This document shows, piece after piece, positions 19,415 through 27,098 of a stretch of DNA of 64,000 nt. The notes below the pieces were generated by a model. It was not told where the DNA came from. It ran no database searches and was given only the letters and a program-made list of their open reading frames with translations. The DNA is taken from assembly GCA_016702705.1 (NCBI GenBank), contig JADJDM010000006.1:62001-126000 (forward strand), in the 5' to 3' direction. Origin of the DNA: Bacteroidota bacterium (GTDB lineage: Bacteria; Bacteroidota; Bacteroidia; B-17B0; Aurantibacillaceae). The position numbers and the translations under genes are program-made. Numbering within the stretch: position 1 is the stretch's first letter; the number at the start of each line of letters is the position of its first letter.

Positions 19415-19954
19415 ATGAATACTTCCCAGCAATATGAAGCTGTTATAAAATTATGCAAAGATATCTTTTTAAAGAAGATGAAAGACTATGGAACAGCTTG
19501 GCGAATTTTACGCACATCTTCCTTAACCGATCAAATTTTCATTAAAGCTCAACGCATAAGAAGTATTGAACAAAAAGGCACGCAAAAGATACAAGATGAC
19601 ATTAAAGGCGAGTATATTGGCATTATAAACTACTGTGTAATTGCACTAATCCAGTTAGAAATGGCTGAAGATACTCGCACCGAATTGCCTTACGATGAAA
19701 CAGCTGCTCTTTACGAAAAACATTTCCTAACTACCAAAAAATTAATGGAAGATAAAAACCATGATTATGGTGAGGCTTGGAGAGATATGCGCGTAAGCTC
19801 ATTAACCGACCTTATTTTAATGAAGATTTTACGTGTAAAACAAATCGAAGATAACCAAGGTCAAACCATTATTTCTGAAGGGATTGATGCCAATTATATG
19901 GATATGATTAATTACTCTGCTTTTGCCTTGATTAAGTTGACTGAAGGGAAGTAA
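19415..19954 (+). CDS. DUF1599 (nucleotide-modification-associated) protein with internal duplication
   Basis: This 179-residue soluble protein consists of two copies of the same unit. Unit 1 (about 24-80) has DYGTAWR, SSLTD and NYCVIALI; unit 2 (about 117-174) has DYGEAWR, SSLTD and NYSAFALI, with matching spacing. This two-copy layout matches the DUF1599 family, which is typical of Bacteroidota. Its activity is not established; the name reflects an association with nucleotide modification. The start is taken at the ATG at 19415 (MNTSQQY); an in-frame ATG at 19394 would overlap folP. It is back-to-back with folP, so the promoters must overlap the opposite coding sequences. Confidence 0.8.
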   Translation: MNTSQQYEAVIKLCKDIFLKKMKDYGTAWRILRTSSLTDQIFIKAQRIRSIEQKGTQKIQDDIKGEYIGIINYCVIALIQLEMAEDTRTELPYDETAALYEKHFLTTKKLMEDKNHDYGEAWRDMRVSSLTDLILMKILRVKQIEDNQGQTIISEGIDANYMDMINYSAFALIKLTEGK

Positions 19955-20010
19955 AAAATTATTGAAAATTGAAGAAGGAAGATTAAATGAGTTAATTTAA
20001 TTTGACAAAA

Positions 20011-21999
20011 CTAAACCAATGGAACCTCAATAACCACAGTAGTTCCCTGCCCTGGTGTTGAGTCGAAATCTACATTTCCATTTAGGAATTCAACACGGGA
20101 AATGATGTTTTTTAAACCAATGCCTTCAAAGCTATCTATTTTCTTTTTATCAAAACCAACTCCGTTATCTTCAATCATAACCGTTAACTCACCATCGTGT
20201 TTAATTAACTGCATACTAATTTGATTTGCGTTAGCATGTTTAATAATATTAGACACTACTTCCTGAATAACGCGATATAAAACAGTTTCAACTGTGTTAT
20301 CTAACCTATCATCCAAGCCTACAATTTGCAAATCGATTTTTAAGTTAGGTACCGAACCAATTTTAGTAATAAACTCGCGAACAGCAGATGCTAGTCCTAA
20401 TTTAATTAAGGTATTCGGCATCATGTTATGCGATACCGCACGCACTTCTTTTACCGAATCGTTTACTAAATCTAAAGCATTTTTCAAAAGGAGCGTTTGT
20501 TCATCATTCTCTAATTTAATTTTGGATTCCAAACCACTTAAATTTAATTTTGCAGCTGATAAAATTTGCCCTACACCATCATGTAAATCTTGAGCAATAC
20601 GCCTGCGTTCCTTTTCTTCCGCCTCTATAACTGCCTTTGAACGTAAATCCTTTTGACTCGCAATTTCAGCATCCATTCTTGCTTTCGCCTTAATTTTATT
20701 TCGAGATGAAATGAAATAGGCTAAGGCTACTATTAATACAACTAAACCTATTAATGAAAATATAAATGTTTGTTGACGTTTCTTCTCAGCTTCATTAGCT
20801 AATAATTCAGCTTGTTGTTTGGCAATAGCTAAATCCTTTTTTTCGGTTTCATACTTTGTTTGCATCTCTGCCATCTTATCAACGTTAGCTTCGTTATAAA
20901 CAGAGTCTTTGTAATCAGAATACAATTCATAATATTTTAAACATGTAGTTACATCGTTCTTTCCTTGGTAGGCCTCTGCTAACTTACCATAAATCTGTTT
21001 TAAATTAATGGAACTTTTTAGCGGTAAAAACAACTGCTCCGCTTTTTTTAAGTAATCAATACTTTTATCATAATTCTTATTCAGTCTTTCAATTTCGCCT
21101 ATTGTCATGTAAGACAAGCCAATCCCAAAGTTGTCTTGCAAAGCCAAACGAATTTCCAATCCTTTTTTATAAAAATCTAATGCTTTTGTATAATCCTTTT
21201 TGGCTGCAAAAATTCTTCCTAAGTTATTATATACAACTCCCAAATTATATTGTGAATTTGTTTGTTCCAAAATAGTTCTTGCTTCCGTATAATAAATCAA
21301 GGCTGAGTCTAATTCAGTTTCATTAACAAGTGAATCATTAACAACAGCAATTTCAAACTTTAAACCACCAAGGTTTACAAGAATATTCCCTTGCATTACA
21401 ACATTGTTTGTTTTTTTCGCAATTACCAACCCCTTTCTAAAAAACAATTCTGCTGATTTATTTTGCTCTAACTCGTAATATAAATTACCGATGTTTCCTA
21501 ATATGATAGCTTGTTTCGATTCATCTCCAAGTTTTTCTACAATTTTTAAAGATTTAAAATTAATATCCAGCGCCTCCTTAAATTTACTTTGACGCATCAA
21601 CACTGTTGCTATATTTACATAAACACCTGCAACTTTTACTTCTTGTTTTAATTCCTTACGTAATTGCAATGCTTTGTTGTAATGAATAATAGCTGTATCG
21701 TAAGAACTTTTACGATTATATATATTTCCAATATCACTTTCTGATTGTGCAATATCTGCCTTACGATTTGTTTTTGTTGAAAGTTCTAATTCCTTATTCG
21801 CATATAAAAGTGCCTTCTCTATATCACTGGCCATTAACTCCCAACTAATGTCGCCATACAACTTAATCTTTATCGTATCATGTGTACTTTTGTTATCCGC
21901 CACTTTAATAAGGCTGTCAACATTGGTTTGGCCCACAAAAAACAATGGAAATACCAACGAAAACAAAAGAAGTATATATTTAAATCGTATATTGGTCAT
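20011..21999 (-). CDS. TPR-containing sensor histidine kinase (HisKA_3 type)
   Basis: This 662-residue protein has an N-terminal signal/anchor (ILLLFSLVFPLFFVGQ). About nine TPR units follow (about 60-370), for example YDTAIIHYNKALQLRKEL and YNLGVVYNNLGRIFA. After a coiled-coil stretch comes one transmembrane helix (FIFSLIGLVVLIVALAYFI, about 413-431), so the TPRs are periplasmic. The cytoplasmic part has a HisKA_3 dimerisation domain with phospho-acceptor H473 in RRIAQDLHDGVGQ, the N-box VVSNIIKHAN around 584, and the ATP-lid motifs DNGVGF (611-616) and GIGL. HisKA_3 kinases usually pair with NarL/LuxR-type regulators, but none is adjacent here. The signal sensed is unknown. Confidence 0.92.
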   Translation of the reverse strand: MTNIRFKYILLLFSLVFPLFFVGQTNVDSLIKVADNKSTHDTIKIKLYGDISWELMASDIEKALLYANKELELSTKTNRKADIAQSESDIGNIYNRKSSYDTAIIHYNKALQLRKELKQEVKVAGVYVNIATVLMRQSKFKEALDINFKSLKIVEKLGDESKQAIILGNIGNLYYELEQNKSAELFFRKGLVIAKKTNNVVMQGNILVNLGGLKFEIAVVNDSLVNETELDSALIYYTEARTILEQTNSQYNLGVVYNNLGRIFAAKKDYTKALDFYKKGLEIRLALQDNFGIGLSYMTIGEIERLNKNYDKSIDYLKKAEQLFLPLKSSINLKQIYGKLAEAYQGKNDVTTCLKYYELYSDYKDSVYNEANVDKMAEMQTKYETEKKDLAIAKQQAELLANEAEKKRQQTFIFSLIGLVVLIVALAYFISSRNKIKAKARMDAEIASQKDLRSKAVIEAEEKERRRIAQDLHDGVGQILSAAKLNLSGLESKIKLENDEQTLLLKNALDLVNDSVKEVRAVSHNMMPNTLIKLGLASAVREFITKIGSVPNLKIDLQIVGLDDRLDNTVETVLYRVIQEVVSNIIKHANANQISMQLIKHDGELTVMIEDNGVGFDKKKIDSFEGIGLKNIISRVEFLNGNVDFDSTPGQGTTVVIEVPLV

Positions 22000-22020
22000 A
22001 GCGTATTTTGCTTAACTTTG
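21992..22020 (+). promoter_or_regulatory. Candidate Bacteroidota-type promoter for rimO
   Basis: A TTG at 21992-21994 is followed after 18 bases by TAACTTTG (22013-22020), which matches the TAnnTTTG -7 element. The rimO start is 45 bases further on. The upstream box overlaps the first codons of the divergent histidine kinase gene. Confidence 0.45.
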
Positions 22021-22064
22021 CTAAGTAAACAAAAATACATCTTTTCTCAGAACAATTAAATTAA

Positions 22065-23378
22065 ATGAAGACGAAAACGCTTAAAAAGAATAAAGTTAAT
22101 GTAGTAACCTTGGGTTGCAGCAAAAACTTAGTGGATAGTGAAGTGCTGATGGGGCAATTAAAAGCCAATAAATTTGAAGTAGAGCATGAAAGCGAAGATA
22201 CCGACCACCAAATTGTAATCATAAATACCTGCGGTTTTGTTGACAATGCAAAGCAGGAAAGCATTGATACCATTTTACGTTATGTGGATGCTAAAAATGC
22301 TGGTGAAGTTGAAAAGGTTTATGTTACAGGTTGCTTAAGCGAGCGCTACAAAGCTGATTTAGAAAAAGAAATTCCAGATGTGGATGCATATTTCGGAACT
22401 CGTGAATTGCCCCGCTTATTAAAAACATTAAAAGCTGATTATAAACACGAATTGGTTGGAGAGCGTTTACTTACTACTCCAAATCATTACGCTTATTTTA
22501 AAATATCGGAAGGCTGCGACAGACCTTGCAGTTTTTGTGCCATTCCATTAATGCGTGGTGGACATATTTCGGTGCCAATTGAAGAATTGGTAAGCAGAGC
22601 AAAAAGTCTTGCGAGTAAAGGTACACGTGAATTATTATTAATTGCACAAGATCTTACTTATTACGGATTGGATTTATACAAAAAACGTGAGTTAGCTAAA
22701 TTACTAGAGGCTGTTGCAAACGTTGAAGGTGTTGATTGGATTCGTTTACACTATGCTTTCCCTAGTGGTTTCCCAATGGAAGTATTGGATGTAATGAAGA
22801 AATACGATAACGTATGTAAATACTTGGATATGCCATTGCAACACATTAGCGATAATATGCTAAAGAGTATGCGTCGTGGTATTACTAAACAAAAAACCAT
22901 TGATATTGTAAACGAAATTAGAGATAAAGTTCCGGGCATTGCGCTTAGAACAACTTTAATTGCAGGTTACCCAGGCGAAACAGAAAAAGACCACGAGGAA
23001 ATGTTAAAATGGGTGGAAGAAACTAAATTTGAACGCTTAGGAATTTTCACCTACTCACATGAAGAAAACACACATGCGCATTTATTAAAAGATGATGTCA
23101 GCGAAAAAGTAAAAAAACAACGTGCTGATGCTGTTATGAAATTACAACAAGAAATTTCATACAATTTGAATCAAGAAAAAATTGGTAAAACCTATAAAAC
23201 ATTAATCGATAGAAAAGAAGGTACTTATTACATTGGTAGAAGTGAGTTTGATAGCCCCGATGTAGATAACGAAGTATTAGTTAAAGCTAGTGATGATATA
23301 CATTTACGCCTTGGTGATTTTGTAAATGTAAAAATTAACGAAGCAAACGATTTCGATTTATTTGGTGAACTAATTTAA
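22065..23378 (+). CDS. rimO: Ribosomal protein S12 methylthiotransferase RimO
   Basis: This 437-residue radical-SAM enzyme adds a methylthio group to an aspartate of ribosomal protein S12. The N-terminal MTTase domain holds its three cluster-binding cysteines at C18 (TLGCSKNLVDSE), C56 (NTCGF) and C90 (TGCL). The radical-SAM CxxxCxxC is at C151, C155 and C158 (EGCDRPCSFCAIP). The C-terminal TRAM domain is at about 370-437. NLVDSE after the first cysteine favours RimO over MiaB. It is followed 10 bp later by the patatin gene, probably in one transcript. Confidence 0.95.
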   Translation: MKTKTLKKNKVNVVTLGCSKNLVDSEVLMGQLKANKFEVEHESEDTDHQIVIINTCGFVDNAKQESIDTILRYVDAKNAGEVEKVYVTGCLSERYKADLEKEIPDVDAYFGTRELPRLLKTLKADYKHELVGERLLTTPNHYAYFKISEGCDRPCSFCAIPLMRGGHISVPIEELVSRAKSLASKGTRELLLIAQDLTYYGLDLYKKRELAKLLEAVANVEGVDWIRLHYAFPSGFPMEVLDVMKKYDNVCKYLDMPLQHISDNMLKSMRRGITKQKTIDIVNEIRDKVPGIALRTTLIAGYPGETEKDHEEMLKWVEETKFERLGIFTYSHEENTHAHLLKDDVSEKVKKQRADAVMKLQQEISYNLNQEKIGKTYKTLIDRKEGTYYIGRSEFDSPDVDNEVLVKASDDIHLRLGDFVNVKINEANDFDLFGELI

Positions 23379-23388
23379 CCTTTATACT

Positions 23389-24390
23389 ATGAGCGCAAAA
23401 AAAATAGATTTAGCATTACAGGGCGGTGGAGCACATGGCGCTTATACTTGGGGAGTTATTGATAGATTATTAGATGATGAGCGCATAGAAATTGATGGTG
23501 TTTGTGGTACAAGTGCAGGCGCAATGAATGGTGTTTGCACTATTTATGGTTTAAATAAAGGCGGTAGAACTTACGCAAAAGTATTGCTTCATACCTTTTG
23601 GCATAAAATATCGGAGGCTGGAAAGCACTCGGGAATGCGCCCAAGTTGGTATGATAAAGCGGTGAGTAAAGGCAATATGGATTATTCTCCAACTTATAGA
23701 ATGTTTACCTCTATGTTCGAGAATTTATCGCCTTACCAATTTAATGTGTTAGATATTAATCCGCTAGAAAAAATATTATTGCAGTTAATTGATTTTGATG
23801 AGTTACATAAAATGAATCCACCAAAATTATTTGTTTGTGCAACCAATGCAAGAACATGCCAAGCACGTATTTTTGGTCCTGCAGAAATTACTGTAAAAAG
23901 TATTTTGGCTTCAGCATGTTTGCCTTATATGTACAAAGCTGTTGAAATTGACGGAGAACCTTATTGGGATGGTGGTTACATGGGTAATCCGCCAATTCAA
24001 CCATTAGTGGATGAAAAAGCAACAAATGATGTTTTAATTATTCAAGTAAATCCAATTACCATTCCTAATACACCAACATCAATTGAAGATATACGCGATA
24101 GAGTAAATGAAATAAGTTTTAATTCATCTTTAGTTGCTGAATTAAAGTTAATCGAATTTCAACAAAAATTATTAGATAGAGGAATTGACCTTGACGGAGA
24201 AATTACACGTACTTACCTTCACAACATAAGTGCAGACAAGGCTTTGGAAGGACTTAATTTATCGAGCAAGTTAAATACTGATTGGGAATTTTTGTGCCAC
24301 CTAAAAGAATTGGGGCGCAAACACGCCGAAGAGTGGATTTATAAAAACTACGATAAGCTGGGCAAGGAGAGTACAGTTAACTTACATTAA
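23389..24390 (+). CDS. Patatin-like phospholipase
   Basis: This 333-residue protein belongs to the patatin-like lipid acyl hydrolases. The oxyanion-hole glycine motif GGGAHG is at 12-17, the nucleophile elbow GTSAG at 40-44 (Ser42), and the dyad aspartate in DGG at 194-196. All catalytic residues are present. There is no signal peptide, so it probably acts in the cytoplasm or at the inner membrane face. It lies 10 bp after rimO, and its TAA overlaps the stop of the convergent hldD. Confidence 0.92.
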   Translation: MSAKKIDLALQGGGAHGAYTWGVIDRLLDDERIEIDGVCGTSAGAMNGVCTIYGLNKGGRTYAKVLLHTFWHKISEAGKHSGMRPSWYDKAVSKGNMDYSPTYRMFTSMFENLSPYQFNVLDINPLEKILLQLIDFDELHKMNPPKLFVCATNARTCQARIFGPAEITVKSILASACLPYMYKAVEIDGEPYWDGGYMGNPPIQPLVDEKATNDVLIIQVNPITIPNTPTSIEDIRDRVNEISFNSSLVAELKLIEFQQKLLDRGIDLDGEITRTYLHNISADKALEGLNLSSKLNTDWEFLCHLKELGRKHAEEWIYKNYDKLGKESTVNLH

Positions 24391-25355
24391 TAATATCTCT
24401 TCCCCACTAAATAATTCTTCACGTAATCAGCAACACCTTCTTCTAGGCTTGTGAAAGGTGTGTTGTATCCTGCCTCTACCAACTTATCCATTTTTGCTTC
24501 GGTAAAGTATTGGTATTTGTCTCTTATGTCAATTGGAGTATCAATAAATTCTATTTTTTCCTCTTTGCCTAAAGCTTTAAATGTTGCTTTTGCTAAATCT
24601 AAAAAGGTTCTTGCTTTTCCACTTCCTAAATTGTAGATACCGTTTTTAATTGCATTCTTGTAAGCAAAGAATAAAACTTCCACTACATCCTTTACATATA
24701 CAAAATCGCGCAATTGCCCGCCATCTGTATAGTTTGGATTATGTGAGCGAAATAGTTTTACAAAACCTTGCGCATTAATTTGGTTGAATGAATGAAAAAT
24801 AACCGAAGCCATACGTGCTTTATGAAACTCGTTTGGCCCGTAAACATTAAAGAATTTAAAACCTATCCACTTGCTCGGAGTTTCTTTTTGTTGCAATGCC
24901 CAAATGTCAAAATCGTTTTTAGAATCTCCGTAAGCATTCAAAGGTTTTAATTTTGGAATGATACTTTCATCTTTATCATCATACCCAAACTCTCCCAAAC
25001 CATAAGTAGCAGCTGATGATGCGTACACTAATCCAATTTGGTGCTTAGTACAAGTTTTCCAGATGGCTTGCGTATAAAACAAGTTTAATTCGTTTAACAA
25101 ATCTCTATTTGGTTCGGTAGTATCCGTACGAGCGCCAATATGAAACACAAAACTTACTTGCCCCGCATTATTTTCGAACCAATCAATGAACTGCGAACGC
25201 TCCATTTTTTGAGAATAGCTCTTATTACGAAGGTTTTCGTCCTTTTCAATTTTAGAAAAGTCGTCTACCACCAAAATATTGGTAATTCCTTCTTTGTTTA
25301 GTCTGGAAACCAGACAACTAGCGATAAACCCGGCTGCTCCTGTAACTACTATCAT
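24387..25355 (-). CDS. hldD: ADP-L-glycero-D-manno-heptose 6-epimerase-like NAD(P) sugar epimerase
   Basis: This 322-residue extended SDR enzyme resembles HldD/RfaD, which inverts C6 of ADP-heptose for lipopolysaccharide inner-core synthesis. The cofactor motif GAAGFIAS is at 6-13 and the catalytic YxxxK is Y142/K146 (AYGDSKNDF). NVYGPNEFHKARMASV, with the histidine and lysine after GPNE, and GQLRDFVYVKDV are characteristic of the HldD group rather than UDP-glucose epimerases. The GxxGxxA fingerprint fits. The other heptose genes are not in the window. It ends overlapping the convergent patatin stop. Confidence 0.88.
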   Translation of the reverse strand: MIVVTGAAGFIASCLVSRLNKEGITNILVVDDFSKIEKDENLRNKSYSQKMERSQFIDWFENNAGQVSFVFHIGARTDTTEPNRDLLNELNLFYTQAIWKTCTKHQIGLVYASSAATYGLGEFGYDDKDESIIPKLKPLNAYGDSKNDFDIWALQQKETPSKWIGFKFFNVYGPNEFHKARMASVIFHSFNQINAQGFVKLFRSHNPNYTDGGQLRDFVYVKDVVEVLFFAYKNAIKNGIYNLGSGKARTFLDLAKATFKALGKEEKIEFIDTPIDIRDKYQYFTEAKMDKLVEAGYNTPFTSLEEGVADYVKNYLVGKRYY

Positions 25356-25392
25356 GCTGCAATTTTAAGCAAAAATACGGGAAATAATGGAA

Positions 25393-25424
25393 TTTGGTAG
25401 ATTTAGAATAAATACCGATATTTG
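25393..25424 (+). promoter_or_regulatory. Candidate promoter for rpsP
   Basis: TTTG (25393-25396) and GATATTTG (25417-25424) are separated by 20 bases. The second element differs from TAnnTTTG only at its first base. The rpsP ATG is 27 bases downstream, a spacing expected for a Bacteroidota primary sigma promoter. Confidence 0.5.
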
Positions 25425-25450
25425 CAGTCCAAAATTAAAAAACAAATAAA

Positions 25451-25975
25451 ATGGCAACAAAGATTAGACTACAAAGACATGGTAAGAAGGATTCAGCTTT
25501 CTATCATATCGTAGTTGCGGATGGTCGTGCACCTCGTGATGGCGCGTTTATTGAAAAACTAGGAACTTATAATCCTAACACCAACCCTGCTACAATTAAC
25601 ATCAACTTCGACAAAGCTGTGAAGTGGGTAATGACAGGAGCTCAACCTTCTGACACTTGTAAAGCAATTTTATCTTACAAAGGTGTAATGATGAAAAAGC
25701 ATTTATTAGGTGGTGTTGCAAAAGGTGCTTTAACTGCTGAACAAGCAGAAGCAAAATTTGCAAAATGGTTAGGTGAGAAGGAAGGAAAAGTTACTGCTAA
25801 GAAAGATCGTTTAAGCACAGAAGGTTCTGCTGCTAAAGCAACTAAATTAAAAGCTGAAACTAAAGTAAAAGAAGCGAAAGCTGAGAAGATTGCTGCTAAA
25901 GCAACTCCAGCTGCTGAAGTTGTTGAAAATACTGAAGCACCTGCTGCAGATACAACTACTGAAGAGAACGCATAA
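25451..25975 (+). CDS. rpsP: 30S ribosomal protein S16, with long charged C-terminal extension
   Basis: A ribosomal protein of the small subunit body. The conserved core is residues 1 to about 85 (MATKIRLQRHGKKDSAFYHI, then GTYNP and GAQPSDT). At 174 residues it is about twice the E. coli length. The extra part (about 90-174) is rich in Lys, Ala and Glu (KAEKIAAKATPAAEV) and probably disordered, as in many Bacteroidota S16 proteins. It has its own promoter-like element and a terminator, so it appears monocistronic. Confidence 0.96.
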   Translation: MATKIRLQRHGKKDSAFYHIVVADGRAPRDGAFIEKLGTYNPNTNPATININFDKAVKWVMTGAQPSDTCKAILSYKGVMMKKHLLGGVAKGALTAEQAEAKFAKWLGEKEGKVTAKKDRLSTEGSAAKATKLKAETKVKEAKAEKIAAKATPAAEVVENTEAPAADTTTEENA

Positions 25976-25996
25976 TTTTTGCTTTCACAATAATTC

Positions 25997-26024
25997 AAAA
26001 CCCTCAAGTTAGCTTGGGGGTTTT
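25997..26024 (+). terminator. Rho-independent terminator after rpsP
   Basis: AAAACCCTCAAG (25997-26008) pairs with CTTGGGGGTTTT (26013-26024), with one wobble pair, around the loop TTAG; a T run follows. It lies 21 bp past the rpsP stop. Confidence 0.85.
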
Positions 26025-26077
26025 TATTTTCAATTAAGAGGTAAAAAACGCAACTGATTACATCAAAAAATTTGTAT

Positions 26078-26662
26078 TCAAATTTTTAATTTCCTTAAAA
26101 TTTCATCCTCTTCCAATTCTCTTACTTCCCCAGGCAACATATCGCCAATTTCTAAATCTTCAATAGATAAACGAATTAACCTACGCACTGGATGATGCAG
26201 CACTCCAACCATTTTACGAACCTGATGATATTTACCTTCTGTTAATGTAATGGTAAGCCACGTGTGTGGAATCTTCGGATCAAAGACAAAAGAGCTATCA
26301 GGTAAATTTTCGGGCATACTCACAACTTCCACGTCACATGGTTTTGTTTTATAAAACTCTCCGCCTTTAATTTTTATACTTACGCCTTCACGCAATAGTT
26401 GCACATTTTCAGCGCTTATAAAACCTCTTATTAATATTAAATATTTTCGTGTGTGAGGTTCTTTACTTAAGAATAATAACTTTTGTAATTTTTTGTTGGT
26501 TGTTAAGATTAGCAGACCTTCCGAGTGATTATCTAAACGACCAACAGCAGAAGTGCCTTCAGGGAAATTAAAATCTAAATCTCCCAACAAATTTACTTTA
26601 TCGGGGCTGACAAACTGCGATACCATATTAAATGGTTTGTAAATAACGAAGTAACGGTTCAC
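26078..26662 (-). CDS. RsuA/RluE-family pseudouridine synthase
   Basis: This 194-residue protein isomerises a uridine in rRNA. It opens with YVIYKPFNM-like sequence (YFVIYKPFNMVSQF), has the catalytic GRLDNHSEGLL motif with Asp44, and the C-terminal HQVRKM followed by LIRLSI, all typical of the RsuA/RluB/E/F group. There is no N-terminal S4 domain, which fits RluE-like members (23S rRNA) better than RsuA itself. A second, similar gene is at 60150-60740. The target site cannot be told from sequence. Confidence 0.88.
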   Translation of the reverse strand: MNRYFVIYKPFNMVSQFVSPDKVNLLGDLDFNFPEGTSAVGRLDNHSEGLLILTTNKKLQKLLFLSKEPHTRKYLILIRGFISAENVQLLREGVSIKIKGGEFYKTKPCDVEVVSMPENLPDSSFVFDPKIPHTWLTITLTEGKYHQVRKMVGVLHHPVRRLIRLSIEDLEIGDMLPGEVRELEEDEILRKLKI

Positions 26663-26712
26663 AGGTTTGGCTTTACTTCCTTTTCAAATTTGATTTTATA
26701 GAGTTCAATTAA

Positions 26713-27067
26713 ATGCCCCTTTTTTCCCCCCTCCTTGGTTTTCCCCCAAATCCCAAATTCAAAATTCCGCCCCTCCTTTTTTCCCCAATTTCCAAAATTT
26801 TTTTTTTTTTACAAAAAAAACCCCCCCTCTTTTTTTCCCCCCCCCCCCCCCCGCCCCCCCCCCCCCCCCCCCCCCCCCCCCCCTTCCCCCCCCCCCCCCC
26901 CCCGTTTTCTATTTTTCCCCCCCCCCCCCCCCCCCCCCGGCCCCCCCGGCCCCCCGGGGGGTGGGGGTTTTCTCCCCCCCCCCTTTTTCCCTTTCTCCAT
27001 AATTTAAAAAAAAAACACCAAAAAAACCCCCCCCCTTTTTTTTTTTTTTTTTTTTTATTTTTTTTTC
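26713..27067. repeat. Low-complexity homopolymer stretch, probably an assembly artefact
   Basis: About 355 bp made almost only of C, T and A runs, including an uninterrupted run of 30 C (26854-26883), further C and G blocks to about 26990, and a long T run at 27036-27067. The flanks pass gradually from normal sequence into stretched homopolymers. No gene, hairpin or regulatory site can be supported. It fills most of the 436-bp gap between the pseudouridine synthase and uvrD. Proline-rich and glycine-rich frames through it are a by-product of the C and G runs. Poly-G on the minus strand would be expected from dark-cycle read errors. Confidence 0.8.
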
Positions 27068-27098
27068 AATAATTTGCTTATCATTCATTGAAATAGGA

